64,000 nucleotides of DNA from Streptomyces ambofaciens ATCC 23877 (GCF_001267885.1 NZ_CP012382.1:5877001-5941000), one strand, 5' to 3'. Shown: positions 54,082-63,165, counted from the first letter of the stretch. The notes: generated by a model not told the origin, from the sequence alone. Numbers and translations are program-made.

Positions 54082-54933
54082 ATGAACGCCATCATCTCCG
54101 CATCCGAACTCGGGCACGAACTGGCGGGCCACCACCCGCCGGTCCTGCTCGACGTCCGCTGGCAGTTGAGTACGGCCAAGGCGGCCGGCGCCGCGCCGTT
54201 CGACGGCCGGGCCGAGTACGCGGCCGGGCACCTTCCCGGTGCCGTCTTCGTCGATCTGGACAGGGAACTCGCCTCCGCGCCCGGGGGAGGGGGCCGGCAT
54301 CCGCTGCCCGACGTGGCGGAGTTCGGCGCGGTGATGCGCCGTGCGGGCGTCACGTCCGGCCGACCGGTCGTCGTGTACGACGGCGGGCAGGGGTGGGCGG
54401 CGGCCCGTGCCTGGTGGCTGCTGCGCTGGACGGGTCACCCGAACGTGCGGGTCCTCGACGGTGGGTTGCCGACGTGGCAGGGGCCGCTGTCGACGGACGT
54501 ACCCGCCCCCGCGGAGGGCGACTTCGTTCCGCGGCCGGGCGCCGCGGGGCTGCTGGACGCGGACGGAGCCGCGGCGCTGGCCCGGTCCGGGGTGCTGCTC
54601 GACGCCCGGGCGGGGGAGCGGTACCGGGGTGAGGTGGAGCCGATCGATCCGGTCGGCGGTCACATCCCGGGCGCGGTGTCGGCACCGACGACGGACAACG
54701 TGGCGAGGGACGGCCGCTTCCTGCCCGCGGAGGAACTCCGGGCCCGGTTCAAGACCCTCGGTGCCTCGGAGGGCGACGAGGTCGGCGTGTACTGCGGCTC
54801 GGGCGTGTCGGCCGCCCACGAGGTGCTGGCGCTGGCGGTGGCGGGCATTCCGGCGGCGCTGTACGTGGGTTCCTGGTCGGAGTGGTCCTCGGACCCGGAA
54901 CGGCCGATCGCCGTGGGGCCGGACCCGCAGTAG
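54082..54933 (+). CDS. Thiosulfate/3-mercaptopyruvate sulfurtransferase (two rhodanese domains)
   Basis: The 283-aa enzyme has an inactive N-terminal rhodanese domain (PVLLDVRWQL; RAEYAAGHLPGAVFVDLD; WWLLRWTGHPNVRVLDGG) and an active C-terminal one (LLDARAGERYRGEVEPIDPV; GGHIPGAV). The catalytic Cys begins the loop CGSGVSA (about residue 239) in VGVYCGSGVSAAHEVLAL. The CGSGVSA loop resembles those of mercaptopyruvate sulfurtransferases (CG[S/T]GVT). CAGGAT ends 6 nt before the ATG, so a leaderless start is possible, although GGATGGGG could serve as ribosome-binding site. It is followed by a long repeat tract. Confidence 0.92.
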   Translation: MNAIISASELGHELAGHHPPVLLDVRWQLSTAKAAGAAPFDGRAEYAAGHLPGAVFVDLDRELASAPGGGGRHPLPDVAEFGAVMRRAGVTSGRPVVVYDGGQGWAAARAWWLLRWTGHPNVRVLDGGLPTWQGPLSTDVPAPAEGDFVPRPGAAGLLDADGAAALARSGVLLDARAGERYRGEVEPIDPVGGHIPGAVSAPTTDNVARDGRFLPAEELRARFKTLGASEGDEVGVYCGSGVSAAHEVLALAVAGIPAALYVGSWSEWSSDPERPIAVGPDPQ

Positions 54934-55459
54934 CCGGGAGCCGCAGCAGCCAGGGCCGGCCGCGGTCCGGACTGCCGTGGTCCGCAGCCGTGCTTGGCCC
55001 GCCGTGGTCCGGGTCCGCTGTGGTCCGGGTCCGCTGTGGTCCGGGTCCGCTGTGGTCCGGGTCCGCTGTGGTCCGGGTCCGCTGTGGTCCGGGTCCGCTG
55101 TGGTCCGGGCCCGCCGTGGTCCGGGCCCGCCGTGGTCCGGACCCGTCGCGGACCGGCCTCCTCGCAGTCGGCCGCCGTGGTCCGGAGTCGAGTCGTCGCG
55201 GGCCAGGGCCGCAGTAGTCCCGTCCCGCCGTGGTCCGGGTCGTCGCGGGCCTGCGCTGCCGTAGTCCCCGCCCCGTCATGGTGCGGAGTCGTCGCGGTCC
55301 GGCCCCGTTGTAGTCCGGGCCTGCCCGTGTAGAGCGTCCCCGTCACTGAGCGGCGCCCCGTGTACCGCCTCCGCTCCGCGGTGAGCCGGACCCGCGGCAC
55401 GGAAGGGCCGCGACGTAGCCGGACCCGCGGCACGGCCGGCGAACTCCCGTGAGCCGCAC
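54934..55459. repeat. Minisatellite: 16-bp units GTGGTCCGGGTCCGCT
   Basis: In this gene-free stretch the motif GTGGTCC recurs with exact 16-bp spacing at 55004, 55020, 55036, 55052, 55068, 55084, 55100, 55116 and 55132; the first six full units are nearly identical and later ones drift (GGTCCGGGCCCGCC). Degenerate GTAGTCC/GCGGTCC copies continue to about 55320 and upstream to 54965. Near the end AGCCGGACCCGCGGCACGG occurs twice 38 bp apart (55382, 55420 region). The unit is not a multiple of three, and the long open frames it creates on both strands lack real coding bias. Confidence 0.9.
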
Positions 55460-55502
55460 GACCGGGGGCCGGGCCGCAGTCACTGCGGCCCGGCCCCCGG
55501 TC
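55460..55502. terminator. Very long hairpin, terminator of sepH
   Basis: Arms of 21 bp (55460-55480 with 55482-55502) are perfectly complementary around a single central base; the effective loop is GTCAC. It lies 28 bp beyond the sepH stop. Confidence 0.88.
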
Positions 55503-55529
55503 ACCGTCGAAGCGGACGGCCCGCGCCCG

Positions 55530-56582
55530 CTACTCCTGCTTCTTGCGCCGTGTCCCGAACACGATCTCGTCCCAGCTCGGCACCGCCGCCCGTCGACCCG
55601 GGCGCACACCGTCGGCCTCGGCCTGGCGGTCGGTGGAGCCGGTCAGGCGGTCGCGGTGGCTGGCCACGGAACGCGGCATGAGCACATCGGCATAGGCGGA
55701 ACCGGCCGACGCCGCGGGCGCCGGAGCCTCCTCCACCTCGGGCTCCTCGACGGGCTCCTCGGTCGGTTCCGGAGCGCGCTCGGGCACCACCAGGTCGCCA
55801 CGGAAGCTCGGTACGGCCTCGAGCAGGCTGGTCAGCGAGTCGCGTTCGGCCGACGCGGTGGCCGCGGTCTCCTCGGCCGGCTCGGTCGGCGGCGGGGGCA
55901 GACTGGGCCGCTCCCGCTGCTCCCGGTCGAGGGAACGGTCCAGCGGCCGGTCGCGCGGCAGCCGGGCGATGCGCGGGACGAACGGGAAACTGGGCTCGGG
56001 CGCGGCGAGGTCGTCGGACTCGCCGATCAGCGCGCGCGCCTCCGAGTCGACGGCCTGGACGAGCCGCCGGGGCGGGTCGTACGTCCAGCTCGCCGAGTGC
56101 GGTTCGCCCGCGACCAGGTAGACCAGCAGGACTTCCCAGGTGCCGTCGTCGCGGCGCCAGGAGTCCCACTGGACGGTGTCCTTGTCGGCGCCGCGCAGCA
56201 GCAGCCGCTCCTGGACGGCCTCGCCGAGGGGCGGCCCGGAGTTCTCGCCGGGGCGGCGGACGGGGGTCTTGCGGGCCCGCTCCGCCATGAAGGCGCGCTC
56301 GGCCAGCACGGGACCCTCGAAGCGCCGCACGCGGTCGACGGGGATGCCGGCCATCTGGGCGACCTCTTCCGCGGTCGCGCCGGCTCGTATACGGGCCTGG
56401 ATGTCACGGGGGCGGAGATGGCTCTCCACCTCGATCTCGATCTGGCCGAGGCGGGGACGGTCGCCGCGCACGGCGGCCCGGAGCCGCTCGTCGATCGGAA
56501 GCGTGTACTCCGTGCTGTCCGCAGCCTTCAGCACCAGCCGTGTGCCGTCATTCGAGACGGCCACGACACGCAGTTCGGGCAT
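55530..56582 (-). CDS. sepH: SepH, septation protein that promotes FtsZ assembly
   Basis: The 350-aa protein has the DUF3071 N-terminal domain: MPELRVVAVSNDGTRLVLKA, then LRPRDIQARIRAGATAEEVA with a helix-turn-helix-like turn (EEVAQMAGIPVDRVRRFEGP, about residues 72-91). Next comes WDSWRRDDGTWEVLLVYLVA, and a long acidic, Pro-rich disordered tail ends in the conserved SWDEIVFGTRRKKQE. SepH is known in Streptomyces and mycobacteria to stimulate FtsZ assembly at division sites. ATG at 56582 follows GGGAGG. It adds a cell-division gene to the whiH/hrdB developmental neighbourhood. Confidence 0.93.
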   Translation of the reverse strand: MPELRVVAVSNDGTRLVLKAADSTEYTLPIDERLRAAVRGDRPRLGQIEIEVESHLRPRDIQARIRAGATAEEVAQMAGIPVDRVRRFEGPVLAERAFMAERARKTPVRRPGENSGPPLGEAVQERLLLRGADKDTVQWDSWRRDDGTWEVLLVYLVAGEPHSASWTYDPPRRLVQAVDSEARALIGESDDLAAPEPSFPFVPRIARLPRDRPLDRSLDREQRERPSLPPPPTEPAEETAATASAERDSLTSLLEAVPSFRGDLVVPERAPEPTEEPVEEPEVEEAPAPAASAGSAYADVLMPRSVASHRDRLTGSTDRQAEADGVRPGRRAAVPSWDEIVFGTRRKKQE

Positions 56583-57053
56583 GGGGACCTCCCGGGTGGT
56601 GCCTGCCGACGTCACGTGCGTCGCTGCTTCCGCTCTGTCGAGTGTGGCCTGCCCGGGTGCAGCCTGCCACAACCTTGCCGAGTTGCCCGGCGTGTCGGGC
56701 GGGGGCCCTGGATCGCCGTTATGGCACGGTTACCTGTTCGCAACGCTAAGTGACCAACTCCGTCACCCAGAGCAACTAGCCCCCTCCCGGCGGTCCTTCG
56801 AGGTCCTGCACCCCTTGCCGGGAGGCCTGACCCAGGGCTCGCAACAGTACTCCATTCGGGCCACGTGCGTGGATGGGCACGCCGTCCGACTTCCGGCAAG
56901 AGACCGCGCTCGGCCGCCATCGGCGGGATTTCCGTGATCTTGACGTGGCGTACTTCACGGAATCGCCAGAAACGGAACTAATGGTTTCGACCGCACGTCC
57001 CTTTCTCGTGCAGTTGATCGATCGCGTACGGGAAAGGCAGGCAAGGTCCGGGA
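56583..57053. other. 471-bp intergenic region between sepH and the anchored protein gene
   Basis: This is a divergent promoter region with lower GC than its surroundings. On the minus strand TTGCGA (56738-56743) and TAACGG (56716-56721) with a 16-bp spacer are a possible sepH promoter. A 62-codon frame at 56873-57061 starting with ATG has only about 65% G/C at third positions and no clear ribosome-binding site, so I do not call it a gene. Confidence 0.4.
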
Positions 57054-57914
57054 ATGCGTGAAAAGCCCGACGACGCACGCGACACGGACGCGCGTGCGGA
57101 GGTGACGACCAAGCGGATCGACCTGAGCGTGCCCCAGGTGGCGGGCAGCGCCCTGGCGGCGGTGGTGGCCGCCAAACTGGCCTCCTCCTTCGGCGTGTAC
57201 GGCACGATCCTGGGGGCCGGCCTCATCAGTGTCGTCGCCACCTGCGGGGGTTCGGTCCTCCAGCACCTCTTCAAGCGCACCGGCGAGCAGCTCCGGGAGA
57301 AGCGCACCGTCGGAGTCGTGCGGGCCGGCGGGCCGACGGACGCCGGTCCGCCGGCGCCTTCGGCCGCGGTCCCGGGGGAGTTCACCGAGGGCACCGTCTA
57401 CCGTGCGCGGCCCACGGGATGGAAGCGCCCGGTGGCCGCGGCGGCCCTCGTCTTCGCCGTCGCCATGGCCGGAATCACCACGTACGAACTCGCCTCGGGC
57501 CAGAATCTCGGCGGCGGTCACAGCACCACCGTCGGCAACGCCCTCTCCGGCCACAACAGGTCGGCGGCGGATCCGGGAGACTCCGGCGGTTCCGGCGGCT
57601 CGGGGGACACACGGGACGACCAGGACTCCGGTCGGTCCGAGGCGCCGGACTCCGGCTCCGGGGACGAGACTCCGGCCGCCACTCCGTCCGGCTCCCCGAG
57701 CGGAACCGGCGACAGCACCTCGCCGGACGGCACCTCCCAGGACGAGGACGGCACGACGTCCAGCCCGACGCCGACTCCGGACGCCACCGGAGGCGAGGAC
57801 TCCGGCGCGTCCACGAGCCCGGCCCCCGACGCGTCGGCTACGACCCCAGAACCCGGCGCAAGTAGTCGTTCCGGAACAGCCGGTCCGGGTCAAGACGGTC
57901 CCGCAACGCCGTGA
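57054..57914 (+). CDS. Membrane-anchored protein with long Ser/Thr/Asp/Gly-rich C-terminal region
   Basis: The 286-aa product has a conserved-looking amphipathic or membrane stretch near the N-terminus (PQVAGSALAAVVAAKLASSF and VYGTILGAGLISVVATCGGS, about residues 27-70). A basic/Gly-Pro linker, one clear transmembrane helix (PVAAAALVFAVAMAGITTYE, about 126-145), and ~130 residues of low complexity rich in Ser, Thr, Pro, Asp and Gly follow, probably outside the cell and possibly glycosylated. Function unknown. Its last 77 bp overlap the convergent oxidase gene, which keeps its conserved C-terminus there. There is no strong ribosome-binding site before the ATG. Confidence 0.72.
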   Translation: MREKPDDARDTDARAEVTTKRIDLSVPQVAGSALAAVVAAKLASSFGVYGTILGAGLISVVATCGGSVLQHLFKRTGEQLREKRTVGVVRAGGPTDAGPPAPSAAVPGEFTEGTVYRARPTGWKRPVAAAALVFAVAMAGITTYELASGQNLGGGHSTTVGNALSGHNRSAADPGDSGGSGGSGDTRDDQDSGRSEAPDSGSGDETPAATPSGSPSGTGDSTSPDGTSQDEDGTTSSPTPTPDATGGEDSGASTSPAPDASATTPEPGASSRSGTAGPGQDGPATP

Positions 57915-59175
57915 ACTCGCCGAAGCGCGGATACACCCGGGAGAAGTACTCGGCGTCCCGGGTGTGCAACTTGCCCCAGTGCGGCCGTCCCCCGTGCGCC
58001 GTGAAGATCCGCTCGGCGGCGGTGAAGTACGCCTGATAGGGCGTGCCCCGGAACATGTGGACGGCGATGTACGCGCTGTCGCGGCCGGAGGCGGTGGAGA
58101 GCGTGATGTCGTCGGCCGGGGCGGTGCGCACCTCGACCGGGAAGCTGACCCGGAGCCGGGAACGGTCGACCATCGCCCTCAGTTCGCGCAGCGTCTCGAC
58201 CACCGCCTCGCGCGGAACGGCGTACTCCATCTCCACGAACCGCACCCGGCGCGGAGAGGTGAACACCTTGTAGGGGGTGTCCGTGTACGTCCGCGCGGAG
58301 AGCGCCCTGCTGGAGATCCGCGCGATCGCGGGAACGGTGGCGGGTGCCGCGCGGCCGATCCAGTTGGCGGCCTGGAAGACGCCGTTGGACAGGAACTCGT
58401 CCTCGAACCAGCCCTGGAGCCGCCCCACCGGCTGTGCGGGGCCGGCGCTGCGGTTGTTGCGCTTGGTGTTGGTACTGCCGGTGTGCGGGAACCAGTAGAA
58501 CTCGAAGTGCTCGTTCTCGGCCCACAGTTCGTCGAAGTCGGCGAGGACCCGCTGGAACGGCATCGGTTCCTCGCGGGCCGTGAGCAGGAAGATCGGCTCC
58601 ACCGCGAAGGTGATCGCGGTGACGACGCCCAGCGCGCCCAGGCCGATCCGGGCGGCGGCGAAGACCTCGCTGTTCTCCCGCTCGGAACAGGTCAGCACCG
58701 AGCCGTCGGCCGTGACCATCTCGAGGCCACGGATCTGGGCGGCGATCGAGGCCGACTCGCGGCCGGTGCCGTGGGTGCCGGTGCTGGTGGCGCCGGAGAC
58801 GGTCTGCTCCATGATGTCGCCCATGTTGGTGAGCGACAGGCCCTCACGCGCGAGGGCCAGGTTGAGCCGCTTGAGCGGAGTGCCCGCCTCCACCGTGACC
58901 GTCATGGCGGCGCGGTCGATGTCGCGGATGCCGGTCAGCAGGTCCGGGCGTATCAGGACACCGTCCGTCGCGGCTATGGAGGTGAAGGAGTGCCCGCTGC
59001 CGACGGCCTTGACCCGCAGTCCGTCCTCGGCGGCCCTGCGGACGGCCTCGGCCAGTTCGGCGACGGAGGCGGGAGCGACCTCCCGCGCGGGGCGCGCCAG
59101 GACGTTGCCGCCCCAGTTACGCCATGTGCCGTTCTTCCCGCTCGTCTTCCCGCTCGTCGTGCGTGTGCTGCTCAA
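57838..59175 (-). CDS. FAD-linked D-arabinono-1,4-lactone oxidase family protein
   Basis: The 445-aa flavoprotein has a PCMH-type FAD domain: [20 protein letters not shown] (about residues 18-37), VKAVGSGHSFTSIAATDGVL (about 55-74) and SGATSTGTHGTG (about 130-141). An ALO-type cap domain follows, ending in the family's C-terminus HWGKLHTRDAEYF and LDPDRLFRNDYLRRVLG. It oxidises an aldonolactone or alditol using FAD and oxygen. TTG at 59175 is the best start because GGGAGGG precedes it at proper spacing; it lies inside the 3' end of the upstream MFS gene (59-bp overlap), suggesting translational coupling. Confidence 0.9.
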   Translation of the reverse strand: MSSTRTTSGKTSGKNGTWRNWGGNVLARPAREVAPASVAELAEAVRRAAEDGLRVKAVGSGHSFTSIAATDGVLIRPDLLTGIRDIDRAAMTVTVEAGTPLKRLNLALAREGLSLTNMGDIMEQTVSGATSTGTHGTGRESASIAAQIRGLEMVTADGSVLTCSERENSEVFAAARIGLGALGVVTAITFAVEPIFLLTAREEPMPFQRVLADFDELWAENEHFEFYWFPHTGSTNTKRNNRSAGPAQPVGRLQGWFEDEFLSNGVFQAANWIGRAAPATVPAIARISSRALSARTYTDTPYKVFTSPRRVRFVEMEYAVPREAVVETLRELRAMVDRSRLRVSFPVEVRTAPADDITLSTASGRDSAYIAVHMFRGTPYQAYFTAAERIFTAHGGRPHWGKLHTRDAEYFSRVYPRFGEFTALRDRLDPDRLFRNDYLRRVLGS

Positions 59176-60514
59176 CGGTCCCTCCCCGACGCTGAGCCGG
59201 CCGCTTGAGCCGGCGGTACCCGAGGAAACCGACCGCGACCGCGACGGCCCCGGCGACCGCCGGAACCCCGTACCCGGCGCGCGCACCCGAGGCGTCGATC
59301 ACCCAGCCGCCTCCCGAGGAGCCGAGCGCGACCCCGACCGCGAGGCCGGTGCTCACCCAGGTCATGCCCTCGGTGAGCTGCGTGCGTGGTACGTGCTGGT
59401 CGATGAGGGACATGGTCGTGATCATCGTGGGAGCGATGGACAGACCCGCAACGAACAGCGCCACGGCCAGAGACAGCAGGTTTCCGACCAGTAGGAGGGG
59501 GATCATACTCACGGCCATCGCACAGACGCCCAGCAGCCAGCGACGCTCGGGCGGCCCGGCGAAGCGCAGCAGCCCGAAGACCATGGCCGCCGTGCACGAT
59601 CCCGCCGCGTACAGGGCGAGGACGAGGCTGGCGGCGGCCTTGTGCCCCTCCTCCTCGGCGAAGGCCACGGTGACCACGTCGACGGCCCCGAAGATCGTCC
59701 CCGTGGCCACGAAGGTGGCGACCAGGACCTGGAGCCCGCGCGAGCGCAGCGCGGAGCCGCCGCCCTTCTCCTCGCGCGGGTGGGGCTCCGGCTCGGTGGC
59801 GCGCTGCGAGGTCAGCCAGAAGACGCCCGTCGCGAGGAAGCAGGCGGCCAGCAGCGGCCCGGCCTCCGGGAACCAGGCCGTGGACAGGCCGATGGAGATG
59901 ATCGGCCCGAAGATGAAGCAGATCTCGTCCACCACGGACTCGAAGGAGTACGCGGTGTGCAGTTGCGGGGTGCCCCGGTACAGGGCCGCCCAGCGGGCCC
60001 GGACCATGGCGCCGAGGCTCGGGACGCAGCCGATGCCGACGCAGGACACGAACAGCACCCAGTCCGGCCAGCCGTAGTGCGCGGCCGGCAGGAGCACGGC
60101 CGCGGCGGTGAGCGACACCAGGGTCGCCGGGCGCAGCACCCGTCGCTGGCCGTACCGGTCGACCAGGCGGGAGACCTGCGGTCCGGCCACGGCGGCCGCG
60201 AGCGCGATGGTGGCCGACAGGGCGCCGGCCAGTCCGTACCGCCCGGTGAGCTGCGAGATCATCGTCACCACGCCGATGCCCATCATCGACAGCGGCATCC
60301 GGCCGAGGAAGCCCGCGGTCGAGAAGGCCTTGGTGCCGGGGGCGGCGAACAGGGCGCGGTAGGGGCTGGGCAACGGGGTCTCCGGAAACGGCGCGGTGGA
60401 GTGCTCGGTAAGGTCCGAACGCAGTCGATACAGATTACTCGTGTCGACGCGCGGGAAACACCCCGCGGAAGGCCCGGAAACAGGCCGCGGACCGGGCGGG
60501 ACGCGCGGCACCAC
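59117..60514 (-). CDS. MFS transporter (12 TM)
   Basis: The protein of up to 465 aa has about 12 hydrophobic segments, with motif-A-like [20 protein letters not shown] (about residues 108-127) after TM2. TM6 and TM7 are separated by a charged loop [20 protein letters not shown]. It resembles sugar/drug exporters of the MFS. The start is uncertain: I give the GTG at 60514, preceded by GGTGGGG, but the conserved part begins near [20 protein letters not shown], about 48 residues in. Its end overlaps the aldonolactone oxidase start by 59 bp, so the two form an operon. It is divergent from hemH. Confidence 0.85.
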   Translation of the reverse strand: MVPRVPPGPRPVSGPSAGCFPRVDTSNLYRLRSDLTEHSTAPFPETPLPSPYRALFAAPGTKAFSTAGFLGRMPLSMMGIGVVTMISQLTGRYGLAGALSATIALAAAVAGPQVSRLVDRYGQRRVLRPATLVSLTAAAVLLPAAHYGWPDWVLFVSCVGIGCVPSLGAMVRARWAALYRGTPQLHTAYSFESVVDEICFIFGPIISIGLSTAWFPEAGPLLAACFLATGVFWLTSQRATEPEPHPREEKGGGSALRSRGLQVLVATFVATGTIFGAVDVVTVAFAEEEGHKAAASLVLALYAAGSCTAAMVFGLLRFAGPPERRWLLGVCAMAVSMIPLLLVGNLLSLAVALFVAGLSIAPTMITTMSLIDQHVPRTQLTEGMTWVSTGLAVGVALGSSGGGWVIDASGARAGYGVPAVAGAVAVAVGFLGYRRLKRPAQRRGGTVEQHTHDEREDEREERHMA

Positions 60515-60558
60515 CCCACCGTTGGTCGGGTGTCAGTGCCGGGTGGCAGGATCGAGAC

Positions 60559-61686
60559 ATGCCAGACGTGCTCGATGCCAGCCCCTACGACGCCCTGCTC
60601 CTGCTCTCGTTCGGCGGCCCGGAGGGCCCGGACGACGTGGTCCCGTTCCTGGAGAACGTGACGCGCGGGCGCGGCATCCCCAAGGAACGCCTCAAGGAAG
60701 TCGGCCAGCACTACTTCCTCTTCGGCGGGGTCAGCCCCATCAACGACCAGAACCGCGCGCTGCTGGACGCCCTCCGCAAGGACTTCGCCGAGCACGGCCT
60801 GGCCCTGCCGGTCTACTGGGGCAACCGCAACTGGGCGCCGTACCTCACGGACACCCTGCGCGAGATGGTCCAGGACGGCCGCCGCCGCATCCTCGTCCTC
60901 GCCACCAGCGCCTACGCCTCGTACTCGGGCTGCCGGCAGTACCGCGAGAACCTCGCGGACGCGCTCGCCGCGCTGGAGGCGGAGGGCCTGGAGCTGCCGA
61001 AGATCGACAAGCTGCGGCACTACTTCAACCACCCGGGCTTCGTGGAGCCCATGGTCGACGGGGTCGTCCGCTCCCTCGCCGAGCTGCCCGAGGAGGTGCG
61101 GGACGGCGCCCACATCGCCTTCTCGACGCACTCCATCCCCACCGCGGCGGCGGACACCTCCGGACCGGCCGAGGAGCACGGCGACGGCGGCGCGTACGTG
61201 CGCCAGCACCTGGACGTGGCGCGGACGATCGCCGACGCCGTCCGCGAGCGCACCGGCGTCGACCACCCCTGGCAGCTCGTCTACCAGTCGCGGTCGGGTG
61301 CCCCGCACATCCCGTGGCTGGAGCCCGACATCTGCGACCACCTGGCGGAGCGCCACGCGGCCGGCGCCCCCGCCGTGGTGATGGCCCCGATCGGCTTCGT
61401 CTCCGATCACATGGAGGTCCTGTACGACCTCGACACGGAGGCCACGGCCAAGGCGGAGGAGCTGGGGCTGCCGGTGCGCCGTTCGGCCACCGTGGGCGCC
61501 GATCCGCGGTTCGCCGCCGCGGTCCGTGACCTGGTCCTGGAGCGGGCCGCCGGCGAGCGCGGGCAGGAGGCCGCGCCGTGCGCGCTCGGCGCGCTCGGCG
61601 CGAGCCACGACCTCTGTCCGGTCGGCTGCTGCCCCGCCCGCGCCCCCCGCCCCGCCGCCGCGGGCGCCGACAGTCCCTACGCCTGA
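60559..61686 (+). CDS. hemH: Ferrochelatase (coproporphyrin-type, actinobacterial)
   Basis: The 375-aa enzyme inserts iron into the porphyrin in heme synthesis; Gram-positives use coproporphyrin III. Signatures are [20 protein letters not shown] near the start, the metal-site His in [10 protein letters not shown] (about residue 195) and Glu in [16 protein letters not shown] (about 278-293). The C-terminus carries [18 protein letters not shown], the [2Fe-2S]-type Cys cluster found in actinobacterial ferrochelatases. CAGGAT ends 6 nt before the ATG, so the mRNA may be leaderless. The next gene starts 8 bp after the stop. Confidence 0.96.
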   Translation: MPDVLDASPYDALLLLSFGGPEGPDDVVPFLENVTRGRGIPKERLKEVGQHYFLFGGVSPINDQNRALLDALRKDFAEHGLALPVYWGNRNWAPYLTDTLREMVQDGRRRILVLATSAYASYSGCRQYRENLADALAALEAEGLELPKIDKLRHYFNHPGFVEPMVDGVVRSLAELPEEVRDGAHIAFSTHSIPTAAADTSGPAEEHGDGGAYVRQHLDVARTIADAVRERTGVDHPWQLVYQSRSGAPHIPWLEPDICDHLAERHAAGAPAVVMAPIGFVSDHMEVLYDLDTEATAKAEELGLPVRRSATVGADPRFAAAVRDLVLERAAGERGQEAAPCALGALGASHDLCPVGCCPARAPRPAAAGADSPYA

Positions 61687-61694
61687 GGAGCGCC

Positions 61695-62513
61695 GTGACC
61701 GACGTGACGACCGACCCGCTGCACGCCGAGCTGCTGAAGATCGCGCAGGAGGCCGCCCACCGCGCGGGCGAGCTGCTGCGCGACGGCCGCCCCGCCGACC
61801 TGGCGGTCGCCGCCACCAAGTCCAGCCCGATCGACGTGGTCACCGAGATGGACATCGCGGCGGAGAAGCTGATCACCGGCCTGATCGCGGACCGGCGTCC
61901 GGACGACGGCTTCCTCGGCGAGGAGGGCTCCGTCACCGAGGGCACGAGTGGCGTCCGCTGGGTGATCGACCCGCTCGACGGCACGGTCAACTACCTGTAC
62001 GGGCTGCCCACCTGGGCGGTCTCCGTCGCCGCCGAGCAGGACGGCGAGCGGGTGGCCGGCGTGGTCGTGGCGCCGATGCGCGGAGAGTCGTACCACGCGG
62101 TGCTGGGCGGCGGGGCCTGGGCGACGGGCGCCTGGGAGGGTGAGCGCAGGCTCGGCTGCCGCGCCCCGGCGCCGCTGGACCAGGCGCTGGTCTCCACGGG
62201 CTTCAACTACGTCGCCGACGTCCGCGCCGAGCAGGCCGAGATCGCGCGGCGGCTGATCCCGCTGGTGCGCGACATCAGGCGCGGTGGTTCCGCCGCGATC
62301 GACCTGTGCGACGTGGCCGCCGGCCGCCTCGACGGCTACTACGAGCGCGGTCTGCACCCGTGGGACCTCGCGGCGGGCGACCTCATCGCCCGGGAGGCGG
62401 GCGCGGTGACCGGTGGACGCCCCGGGGAGCGCCCGTCCGGGGACCTGACGATCGCTGCCACCCCGGAGGTGTTCGAGCCCCTCCAGCGGCTGCTGACGGA
62501 GTTCGGGGCGTAG
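61695..62513 (+). CDS. Inositol monophosphatase family protein
   Basis: The 272-aa phosphatase shows the Mg2+-binding motifs of the family: DDGFLGEEGSVTEG (about residues 72-85), WVIDPLDGTVNYLYGLPTWA (about 91-110) and LHPWDLAAGDLIAREAGAV (about 222-240). Substrates may be inositol-1-phosphate or related phosphates. GTG at 61695 follows GAGGAG that overlaps the hemH stop region, so hemH and this gene form an operon. Confidence 0.94.
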   Translation: MTDVTTDPLHAELLKIAQEAAHRAGELLRDGRPADLAVAATKSSPIDVVTEMDIAAEKLITGLIADRRPDDGFLGEEGSVTEGTSGVRWVIDPLDGTVNYLYGLPTWAVSVAAEQDGERVAGVVVAPMRGESYHAVLGGGAWATGAWEGERRLGCRAPAPLDQALVSTGFNYVADVRAEQAEIARRLIPLVRDIRRGGSAAIDLCDVAAGRLDGYYERGLHPWDLAAGDLIAREAGAVTGGRPGERPSGDLTIAATPEVFEPLQRLLTEFGA

Positions 62514-63112
62514 GTCCGCCGACCGGGACGACGGGGGCGGAGCCCGCACCGCGGCCCGCCGCACCACACGCCCGACTGCCGCCGACCTCTGGAGCGGTAC
62601 GCGCGCCCGTCCGGGGGCCGATCGGCGCCCGGACGGCAGCCCGCCCGGACGGCAGCCCGCCCGGCCGCCGACCGCGTGTCCGGGCCGCCCCCCGCGGTGA
62701 AGGCGTCCCCGTCCCGCCCGGCTGACGGCGGGCCCGGCGCGTGCCCGGGTCCCGCTGGCGCCGTCCGGCGGCGGTCGACCGTCCGCGTGGTGTTCGGCGG
62801 CCGTCGATCGTCCGTACCGTCGTCCGCGTGATGCATGCGGTGGTCGTCCCGTCCGAGCCGTGCCCGGGGCCGTCGATCGTCCGTACCGTGGCTGCGGCCG
62901 TCGACCGTCCGGGCCGTGCCCGGGGCCGCCGGTCGGCGGACCGCCGCCCGGGACCGTCCGAAGGTTCGGTCCGGGGCGCGGCGCGCCCTCGTCGGCGCCG
63001 GACGGAGCCCCGTCCGACGAGTGCCCGACGGAGACCGACGACGACCCGACGGAGACCCGGCCGGGGCCGTGGGGCGCCGACCCGTGGAGCGCTCACCGCC
63101 GAGGTGACCCGC
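62514..63112. repeat. 600-bp gene-free tract with degenerate direct repeats
   Basis: GCCGTCGATCGTCCGTACCG occurs at 62800 and again about 69 bp later (62869), and diverged copies (GGTCGACCGTCCG, GCCGTCGACCGTCCG, TGCCCGGGGCCG) fill the interval. Further left GGCAGCCCGCCCGGAC is duplicated (62635-62670). Long frames exist on both strands only because of high GC; their amino acid content (Arg/Thr/Gly/Pro) and third-position bias are not gene-like. It resembles the 54.9-55.4 kb tract in position between conserved genes. Confidence 0.7.
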
Positions 63113-63119
63113 ACGACGA

Positions 63120-63147
63120 GGCCCCGGCGCTGGATCCCGCCGGGGCC
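63120..63147 (-). terminator. Hairpin terminator of the 57-aa gene
   Basis: GGCCCCGGCG pairs with CGCCGGGGCC across an 8-nt loop, with CGACG/CGTCG extending the symmetry outside, 20 nt past the minus-strand stop. Confidence 0.8.
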
Positions 63148-63165
63148 CCGTCGCTCACGGGCCGA

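Noticed and set aside
55004..55140. Possible CRISPR array
   Set aside because: The repeats are directly abutting 16-bp units without unique spacers, and there are no cas genes.
54341..55332. Long open frames through the 16-bp repeat
   Set aside because: Their open state comes from the stop-free GC-rich repeat; the unit is not a multiple of three and the peptide is a simple periodic Arg/Gly/Val/Pro string.
56873..57061. A 62-codon plus-strand frame ending inside the start of the anchored-protein gene
   Set aside because: Only about 65% of its third positions are G/C, against over 90% for genes here, and it has no clear ribosome-binding site; it lies in the lower-GC promoter region.
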